Source: Candidatus Cloacimonadota bacterium
Lineage (GTDB): Bacteria; Cloacimonadota; Cloacimonadia; Cloacimonadales; TCS61
Assembly (NCBI GenBank): GCA_021108055.1
Contig: JAIORR010000315.1
Coordinates: forward strand, 1 to 12,115
Reading direction: 5' to 3'
Length of the DNA stretch: 12,115 nucleotides
Shown here: one piece after another, positions 7,455-12,115 of the stretch
How positions within the stretch are numbered: the first letter of the stretch is position 1
Layout of the letters: each line of letters begins with the position of its first letter
The notes under the pieces: model-generated
What the model saw: the letters and a program-made list of their open reading frames with translations, nothing else
Told to the model about the DNA's origin: nothing
Database searches by the model: none
Position numbers and translations under genes: made by a program

Positions 7455-8003
7455 ATGAAAACATTAAAGATCATTGCATTGTTATTGATCGTTGTATTTG
7501 TTATTACAGCATGCGGTGGGAAAGGCGGTTCGAAAGGCGTTAAAAGACTGTATTACCCGGATTGGTGGCAAAAACAGGACAATGCAGAGTATGTCCAAAC
7601 TTATGGAATGGCTACAAAGGTTTCTCAGAATTCATCTTATGATGCTGCTTATGCAAATGCTATGCTTCAGGCTGCTCAGTATGTGGAGACTTATGTGAAA
7701 GGTATGGTTAAGAATTATGAAGAAGAAGCCGGTGTGAACAACCCACAAGTTCTTGCTCTAACCAGCAAAGTTGTGAAAGCAGTTGCTAATGCCAAATTTA
7801 CAAATGTAATGGTAACAAAACAGGAAACTATTGTAACAGAAGAAAATCGTTATCAGACATTCGTTCGCGTAAGCGTTCCCAAAGAGGCTGTTAACAAAAA
7901 CCTGATGAATAAGATCAAAAACGAAGAAGCTCTATACAATCAGTTCAAAGCTTCACAAGCATTTGATGAACTGGACAAAGAAGTTGAAAAGTACGACGAA
8001 TAA
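7455..8003 (+). CDS. LPP20-like lipoprotein
   Basis: The 182-residue lipoprotein has a signal sequence ending in the lipobox VITAC, so C20 would be lipidated and anchor the protein in the outer or inner membrane. A strong AGGAGG (about 7445-7450) precedes the ATG. The mature part starts with a Gly/Lys linker, then YPDWWQKQ and YVQTYGMATKVSQNSSYDAAYANAM with alanine-rich helices (~50-110), then a beta segment with FTNVMVTKQETIV and RYQTFVRVSVP. This matches the LPP20 family (flagellar/secretion-associated or 'LPP20 lipoprotein' proteins), whose biochemical role is poorly defined. It follows the YfaP-type gene by 13 bases and is the last gene before a strong terminator, so the two products may act together at the envelope. 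Lipidation is well supported; family assignment is moderately confident. Confidence 0.82.
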   Translation: MKTLKIIALLLIVVFVITACGGKGGSKGVKRLYYPDWWQKQDNAEYVQTYGMATKVSQNSSYDAAYANAMLQAAQYVETYVKGMVKNYEEEAGVNNPQVLALTSKVVKAVANAKFTNVMVTKQETIVTEENRYQTFVRVSVPKEAVNKNLMNKIKNEEALYNQFKASQAFDELDKEVEKYDE

Positions 8004-8024
8004 AAAAGAGCTTAAGATTAGTTT

Positions 8025-8054
8025 AACGCCCGATGAAAATCGGGCGTTTTTTTT
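8025..8054 (+). terminator. Rho-independent terminator after the lipoprotein gene
   Basis: A perfect 10-bp stem (AACGCCCGAT 8025-8034 with ATCGGGCGTT 8039-8048) closes a GAAA tetraloop and runs into eight T (8047-8054). It lies 22 bases after the lipoprotein stop and ends the plus-strand run. On the minus strand the hairpin is followed by AAACTAA rather than a T run, so it would end the convergent TPR transcript less well. It marks the boundary between the two compositional regions. Confidence 0.95.
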
Positions 8055-8103
8055 GAAAAATATTTGACAGGGAATTTATTTTTTGGTTTCTGGAATTGTA
8101 TTT

Positions 8104-8242
8104 CGCTAACATACATTAGACTGCTTAAAAGTAACAACACATAACATTTTCTTTCCCTTATTTGAATACTACGGCAATAACGATGAATAAATTATTAATG
8201 TCAAATGAAAAAGTTTTTGGCGAGTGCAGTGATTTGTTAGCG
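8104..8242 (-). repeat. attC-like inverted-core site A, downstream of the TPR gene
   Basis: Read on the minus strand, the TPR stop TGA is followed at once by CGCTAAC (8242-8236), the spacer AAATC and ACTGC (8230-8226). At the far end AAGCAGT (including 8124-8120), a 9-base spacer and GTTAGCG (8110-8104) follow. The outer boxes are perfect 7-bp complements and the inner ACTGC/GCAGT boxes are perfect 5-bp complements. The order R''-spacer-L''-long middle-L'-spacer-R', the AAC/GTT triplets and the 139-base length resemble long, VCR-like integron attC sites. Against this, the boxes do not fit RYYYAAC/GTTRRRY fully, the spacers are unequal (5 versus 9), and the AT-rich middle pairs poorly. It is a candidate only. 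Confidence 0.4.
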
Positions 8243-10249
8243 TCATTTTTTCTCCAGTACCATCAATGCCTTGGCTGGAACCTCAGATGACGGTATTTCC
8301 TTCTGCATCTTACGGTAGAAGTTCTTCAGTTCATTTCTCAACCCGGCTTCGGCAAGATCTTCCAAACCATCGATCTGGGATAGATTCAGGTTGGCAACTC
8401 GGCTCCATATGTGCATAGCATCTGCCTTTGCGCCAGCCTTTGCCGCTGCTACAGCCACTCGCGAATACCACTCCGGCAACTCCTTTGGCGTTAGCCTCTT
8501 TGCTGCGTCAGGGAAAACCTCCTCTGCATGTTTCCAATCACCCGTGTCCATGTATGATTCGAACAACGTAAACACAGCCCGTTCCTTCAGTTCTTTGTCT
8601 TGAGTATTTTCAACAGCATACTTAAGTAATGGAATGGAGCGTTTTGGGAAATGCATACGGTTCATGATCCACCCAAGCGTGTGGGCGCGACTGGGATCTT
8701 TCCCGAATGCAACCTCCTCTGCTTTGATGAAGTATTTATCAAGGTTATCCTGCTTTGCATTTTCCAGCATTCGCCACAGCAGACGTTCCTCCGTATGTTC
8801 CCACTTTGGTTGATTGGTAAGCCAGTTCCAAAGCACCGGGTCATCAACGCTGATCTGTTTGTAGAGGTCAAAGGCAAGCAAGTTTGCTGCCCTTTTTGCC
8901 GATTCGGAAACCGCGGGCGCTTGCTTGATCTCTTCTCGGAGCAGTGCTACAACTTCGTCTATCCGCTCCTCCCGCATCAGGAAAAGGGCATAGTCCACAA
9001 GTAGCCAACTTCGCCAGTCTACGTGTCCCCTGTGATGTTGCTCTGGTTCAGACTGCTGTGTCGTCAGTGTCAGCCCTTTTAGAAGTGCCTCCTCCTCTTG
9101 AGTGTGTTCACTCCGCCCCCGATAGTACTGGGCTCGTTCCCGCCAATATTGGGGATCGTCCTCGGATTTCTTTTCCTTCTCCTTGATTCGACCCTCAATG
9201 ATTCGCTGTCCGCTTGCCGCTTGCACCTGCCCGGCGAACAGTGCGTTTAAACCAAGGTTGTGCTTTTCCCGAATGTCCGCTGCTTCCACCATCCACTTCT
9301 GTGCCTGGCTCTTTTTACCTAATTTGAGCAGGCATTCCGACATTCCTTCTCGTACGTGTGCCGCGAACATAGAGCGCAACCTTTCTACAGGTACGTGTAC
9401 TGCGTACATCATACCGAGTTTTCGAGACTCCTCTTCGGAAAGTGGTATGTCAATGGTCTGTCTATAAAATTTTATAGCCGTTGTCCACTTGGTTAATCTC
9501 TTAAGACGAGAGGCGATATTTTCCGCTTGTGTTACCAATTTTGGCTTTATTGTTTCTACCATCCATGACAGTTCCCACTTTTTGTATCCTGCATAACGGG
9601 CGTAGACCAGTGCATCGAGAAATTCAATGGCACCTTCGATATCTTGTGGATCCTCACGCACACTATCCGATAATTCTTTCACCAATGCTTCACCTCGACC
9701 GTGTTTCATGTTGAAGCGCAGACGCTCCTTGACCCAGAAATTTTGTTTTCCTTTTGGCATTACAGCCAGCCACTTGTCCACTTTTTCAACTGTCCACCCC
9801 GAATTCAGGAAATATTTCAACAAACGGTTCTCCAGCGCTATCTCAGAAAGATTATCCGCAAACACTTCGACAGTTGCTTTTGCCACATCCCATGCCAAAA
9901 CGTTGTCGCAAGCATCATCGTAGATACAGGCTACCTGAAAACCTTCCATTTGAGGGCTGAGTGCCTTGAGTTCTTGCAATGCTTCAATGGTCTCTTTGTT
10001 CATTCCCGCACGCATGAACACACTCACCTTGAACATAACATCTTGAGCGTTCTCAGGTGTCGCTTTGTTCAGGTTTGCTACCAGTTCGGCAATCGATGTC
10101 TCTTCTTCCATCAGTATGATGGTAGCCTTACGTTGTGCCTTCCACCAATCTACAGTCTCCTGGTCTGCTAGCACGTCTGATGAGTGAAGCAGGATAGCCG
10201 AAAACCATATAATAGTGATAAGTAATCTCAACACAGTATTAACGTTCAT
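8243..10249 (-). CDS. Secreted TPR-repeat protein of unknown function
   Basis: The 668-residue, mostly helical protein has a signal peptide (residues 1-28, with likely cleavage after VLA). AGGGAG about 9 bases upstream supports the start at 10249. TPR-like helix pairs are visible at about residues 297-327, 366-395, 412-444, 553-583 and 592-622, and the remainder also looks like helical-repeat scaffold. No catalytic motif is recognised. TPR scaffolds bind other proteins; here that would happen in the periplasm or outside the cell. The gene differs in base composition from everything around it: hand counts give 33/60 GC at 8461-8520 and at 9001-9060, against 13/60 in mltG (3601-3660) and 19/60 in the next gene (10621-10680). 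It is convergent with the lipoprotein gene, and its stop directly abuts attC-like site A. The composition and position suggest transfer from another lineage. The gene call is secure; function is unknown. Confidence 0.85.
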   Translation of the reverse strand: MNVNTVLRLLITIIWFSAILLHSSDVLADQETVDWWKAQRKATIILMEEETSIAELVANLNKATPENAQDVMFKVSVFMRAGMNKETIEALQELKALSPQMEGFQVACIYDDACDNVLAWDVAKATVEVFADNLSEIALENRLLKYFLNSGWTVEKVDKWLAVMPKGKQNFWVKERLRFNMKHGRGEALVKELSDSVREDPQDIEGAIEFLDALVYARYAGYKKWELSWMVETIKPKLVTQAENIASRLKRLTKWTTAIKFYRQTIDIPLSEEESRKLGMMYAVHVPVERLRSMFAAHVREGMSECLLKLGKKSQAQKWMVEAADIREKHNLGLNALFAGQVQAASGQRIIEGRIKEKEKKSEDDPQYWRERAQYYRGRSEHTQEEEALLKGLTLTTQQSEPEQHHRGHVDWRSWLLVDYALFLMREERIDEVVALLREEIKQAPAVSESAKRAANLLAFDLYKQISVDDPVLWNWLTNQPKWEHTEERLLWRMLENAKQDNLDKYFIKAEEVAFGKDPSRAHTLGWIMNRMHFPKRSIPLLKYAVENTQDKELKERAVFTLFESYMDTGDWKHAEEVFPDAAKRLTPKELPEWYSRVAVAAAKAGAKADAMHIWSRVANLNLSQIDGLEDLAEAGLRNELKNFYRKMQKEIPSSEVPAKALMVLEKK

Positions 10250-10312
10250 ATATTATTTCTCCCTATACATTAACATACTAAAAACTAAGGGCAGCGAGTT
10301 ATTATGTTTCAT

Positions 10313-10822
10313 TTATTCTTTATCTCTAACTTGTTGATATTGTTGAAATGGAATATTTCCATCATGCAGCATTTCCTTTATAATTACCTGTTCCTTTTCT
10401 ACATCATAAATCAAATATGAACCTAAAACTCTGCCCCACCAAACCTGTATATATATTAATTTTTCGTTGATCCACTTAGCTTTTACTTCGTACTGATTAT
10501 GATCTACAAGTTGAATATTAATAAGATAATCACGCTCATTGAATATTTCAATAATTGTTGACCATGGATCCGATTTCATAAAGTCCGGTTCCTGAAGAGT
10601 AAACCAATAGGCTTTATTATCTGAATATTGACATTTTTTTGTTTCATTCGTTATTTCGGTACTGGTAATTACGATTTGCTCATTATATCTATTTTCAAAA
10701 GTAGAATGGAATACTCTTGGCTCAGACCATTTATCCGGAGGAGTATGCCAATCGAATGAATAACATACTTTTGGCAAAAATATTATGAAAGCAAAAATAT
10801 AGATTATAAGTATTTTAAACAT
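10313..10822 (-). CDS. Small secreted protein of unknown function
   Basis: The 169-residue protein begins with a strongly hydrophobic signal peptide (MFKILIIYIFAFIIFLPKVCYS, residues 1-22). C20 precedes the likely cleavage site but LPKVC is a poor lipobox, so signal peptidase I processing is more likely. The mature part is rich in Trp, Tyr and acidic residues (FDWHTPPDKW near the start, IYIQVWWGRVLGSYLIYDVE at about 128-147) and looks beta-rich. I do not recognise a family. AGGTGA about 10 bases upstream supports the start. It is AT-rich, unlike the adjoining TPR gene 63 bases downstream. That 63-base gap contains a 39-base element with CATTAAC (10268-10274) and GTTATTATG (10298-10306), complementary apart from two extra bases. 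It could be the product of one gene cassette. It is likely a genuine gene. Confidence 0.68.
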   Translation of the reverse strand: MFKILIIYIFAFIIFLPKVCYSFDWHTPPDKWSEPRVFHSTFENRYNEQIVITSTEITNETKKCQYSDNKAYWFTLQEPDFMKSDPWSTIIEIFNERDYLINIQLVDHNQYEVKAKWINEKLIYIQVWWGRVLGSYLIYDVEKEQVIIKEMLHDGNIPFQQYQQVRDKE

Positions 10823-10894
10823 CGTTTGAATTCACCTGCTCGACGTAGCCCCGAAGGGACGGAGTGGGGTCAGGGTGGAACAATTTGTTATGCC
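10817..10894 (-). repeat. attC-like imperfect palindrome B, downstream of the RNase Z gene
   Basis: On the minus strand, five bases after the RNase Z TAA, the site begins GGCATAAC (10894-10887) and AAATTG. TTCCACCCTG (10880-10871) then pairs with CAGGTGAA (10838-10831) through eight base pairs with two extra C in one arm. Inside, CCCC and GGGG blocks (10849-10852 and 10866-10869 on the plus strand) pair as well, so most of 10831-10880 folds into one imperfect hairpin. Unpaired extra bases in one arm are a hallmark of attC folding. The distal box is poor: GTTTAAA overlaps the start codon of the next gene, after a 10-base spacer. The region is GC-rich (for example GGAGTGGGGT) between AT-rich genes. 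It could instead be a transcriptional attenuator or decayed repeat. Confidence 0.42.
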
Positions 10895-10898
10895 TGAT

Positions 10899-11864
10899 TT
10901 ATAGCTCAACATTTACTAGCTTACCATTTCGATTAAGGTGAAACACATCGAAATCATTTGCCAAAAAAAGATTCCCATCATAGAACTCTCTTGCCTCATT
11001 CTCTACATCTTTAATCGATGACCTGGTGGTATTTACACTTTGATATCGTGGACTAAAATGGGTCAACACTAAATTTGGGATGGATAGTTCTTTTGCAAAC
11101 AGAGAAACCAATTTAGCAGAACTATGCTGTGCTTTCGCCATTTTCTCTGCCGCCTTATAAGTATATGTTACCTCATGTACTAATACTTGGGCTGACTTCG
11201 AACACTCTGAAAGTAACCATGGATCATCGTTGTCTCCACTCACAATAATTTTTCTTGGCTTTCTTTCTTCCAATAGATAATCCTGACTTTTTAGTTTTTT
11301 GCCACCTGGAAGTAAAACATCTTCTCTATTTTGTAGAGCACCCCAAGCAGGTCCCGGTTTAATACCCTCTTTCTTTAATTTCTTAATATTTAATTTGGGC
11401 TTAATGTTTTTTTCAATAAAACCAAAAGCATATGAGGATACCCGGTGTGATAAATTAACTAGTTCAATATCAAATTCTTCAACTTCAATAAATTTAGAAA
11501 TATCTTCAATACTGATAAAATTTATTTCAAAAGAAAGCCTTGTTTGAGTTACTTTCTGTGCGTTTTCTAAAAAACTTTTGAGTGTACCTGGAGCAATGAT
11601 AGTCAAAGGTACAGTTCGACCTGACATTGCTGTACTTGCCAGTAATCCGGGAAGACCATAGCAGTGATCTCCATGTACATGTGTAATAAAGATGGCTTGT
11701 AAATTATTTAAGGTTAAATTGGTCTTTAATATTTGATGTTGTGTACCTTCACCGCAATCTACAAGATTCCACGACTTTGAATTTATCATTTTGATTGCGA
11801 TACCCGATACATTCCTTGTTCTTGTGGGTGTTCCTGATGATGTACCCAAAAATATTATTTCCAT
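10899..11864 (-). CDS. RNase Z-type metallo-beta-lactamase-fold nuclease
   Basis: The 321 residues are typical of short-form RNase Z, the zinc endonuclease that trims tRNA 3' ends. MEIIFLGTSSGTPTRTRNVS (1-20) is the classic N-terminus. The metal ligands THVHGDH (H62, H64, D66, H67), H140 in NLSHR, D211 and H269 in LTHFSPRY are all present. HEVTY (230-234) and HSSAK, close to the usual H-S-T-A, also fit. One departure is SGDNDDPW (209-216), where the family usually has a GDT motif, so this may be a paralogue rather than the housekeeping enzyme. The start has a weak AGGTTGAT ribosome binding site. A 9-base inverted repeat flanks the gene (10886-10894 and 11895-11903), as expected for the two ends of one integron cassette. 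RNase Z would be an unusual cassette gene. The family call is firm; the exact substrate is not. Confidence 0.9.
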   Translation of the reverse strand: MEIIFLGTSSGTPTRTRNVSGIAIKMINSKSWNLVDCGEGTQHQILKTNLTLNNLQAIFITHVHGDHCYGLPGLLASTAMSGRTVPLTIIAPGTLKSFLENAQKVTQTRLSFEINFISIEDISKFIEVEEFDIELVNLSHRVSSYAFGFIEKNIKPKLNIKKLKKEGIKPGPAWGALQNREDVLLPGGKKLKSQDYLLEERKPRKIIVSGDNDDPWLLSECSKSAQVLVHEVTYTYKAAEKMAKAQHSSAKLVSLFAKELSIPNLVLTHFSPRYQSVNTTRSSIKDVENEAREFYDGNLFLANDFDVFHLNRNGKLVNVEL

Positions 11865-11894
11865 ATCAACCTATATTTTGGTGTTACCTTTAAG

Positions 11895-11976
11895 GGCATA
11901 ACAGGCTCACATAAGGTGCAAAAATGTAAGTTTGGAGCTTTTGCCCCATCTATGTATTAACCTGTGAATTTGCTTC
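11895..11976 (-). repeat. Degenerate attC-like site C, upstream of the RNase Z gene
   Basis: On the minus strand the right-hand box is GTTATGCC (11902-11895), the perfect complement of GGCATAAC beyond the RNase Z stop. It is preceded by a 4-base spacer (GCCT) and CCTTATGTGA (11916-11907). That arm pairs with TCACAGG (11967-11961) through seven base pairs with a 3-base bulge, and TTTTGC/GCAAAA (plus strand 11918-11923 and 11939-11944) pair inside. The far spacer is AAAT, as in sites A and B, but it is preceded by GAAGC where TAAC would be expected, so the R'' box is missing or mutated. Confidence 0.3.
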
Positions 11977-12044
11977 ATAATACGAAACTTCGATAAATTC
12001 GACTTGCATTCCAATTTCACACAGCAAGATAGCATTAACGGAGT

Positions 12045-12115
12045 TTATTTGTCAAATTTTTCTTTCACAAAATCAATCAACTTCTTGGCACTTCTTTTGG
12101 GGTTATCTTCATCGA
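12045..12115 (-). CDS. 3' end of a minus-strand gene, product unknown
   Basis: The last 22 codons of a gene entering from the right edge are visible, ending in TAA at 12047-12045. The residues are charged and helical (PKRSAKKLIDFVKEKFDK) and give no family. The frame is open to the window edge, but 71 bases are little evidence. It shares its orientation with the three minus-strand genes to its left and may be the next gene of the same series. Confidence 0.45.
   Translation of the reverse strand, partial: DEDNPKRSAKKLIDFVKEKFDK

Noticed and set aside
8064..8069. TTGACA box just after the terminator, possible plus-strand promoter
   Set aside because: No -10 box at 15-19 bases and no plus-strand gene downstream; the sequence that follows is site A and the opposing TPR gene.
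8662..9714. Multiple open frames opposite and within the TPR gene
   Set aside because: Higher GC content lengthens chance frames; the 668-codon frame with signal peptide and TPR pattern explains the region.
10268..10306. Fourth attC candidate between the TPR and 10313 genes (CATTAAC with GTTATTATG)
   Set aside because: It is only 39 bases long, below the range of attC sites, and has no inner L boxes; it may be a relic or chance in AT-rich DNA.
11907..12035. 42-codon minus-strand frame (ATG at 12035, TGA at 11909) across site C
   Set aside because: It has no ribosome binding site of note, overlaps the imperfect palindrome and has no recognisable protein features.

Overview
The window reads as two regions of different character. 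Positions 1 to about 8054 look like ordinary chromosome of an AT-rich Gram-negative bacterium. A secreted C25 (gingipain-family) cysteine protease, a YfaP-type periplasmic protein and an LPP20-type lipoprotein next to ruvX, mltG and a NapA-type antiporter would fit the Fibrobacterota-Chlorobiota-Bacteroidota neighbourhood or Candidatus Cloacimonadota. That placement is inference from gene content and AT-richness only; no rRNA or other taxonomic marker is present.

Layout of the first region. A minus-strand C25 protease runs off the left edge, with its start at 2108. Divergent from it is a plus-strand run: a small coiled-coil protein (2266-2604), ruvX (2654-3070), mltG (3067-4065) and a CPA2 Na+/H+ antiporter (4055-5227). 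The last three genes overlap end to end. After a 95-base gap comes a two-domain protein with a PTS EIIA domain and a PII-like domain (5323-6147), a plausible regulatory partner of the antiporter. Next is a secreted YfaP-type protein with a carboxypeptidase-regulatory-like domain (6281-7441) and an LPP20-like lipoprotein (7455-8003). A textbook intrinsic terminator at 8025-8054 closes the run.

Right of the terminator every gene is on the minus strand and the base composition becomes mixed. The order is a secreted TPR protein of about 50-55% GC in sampled stretches (8243-10249), a small secreted AT-rich protein (10313-10822), an RNase Z-type metallo-beta-lactamase-fold nuclease (10899-11864) and the tail of a further gene (12045-12115). 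The spaces between these genes hold short inverted core repeats and imperfect palindromes. The RNase Z gene is flanked by a 9-base inverted repeat (TGTTATGCC / GGCATAACA). The TPR stop codon directly abuts a CGCTAAC box whose complement GTTAGCG lies about 130 bases away. These features resemble attC recombination sites and gene cassettes of an integron read leftwards, with the array end next to the chromosomal terminator. No integrase is visible and several sites deviate from consensus, so this is a hypothesis to be tested.
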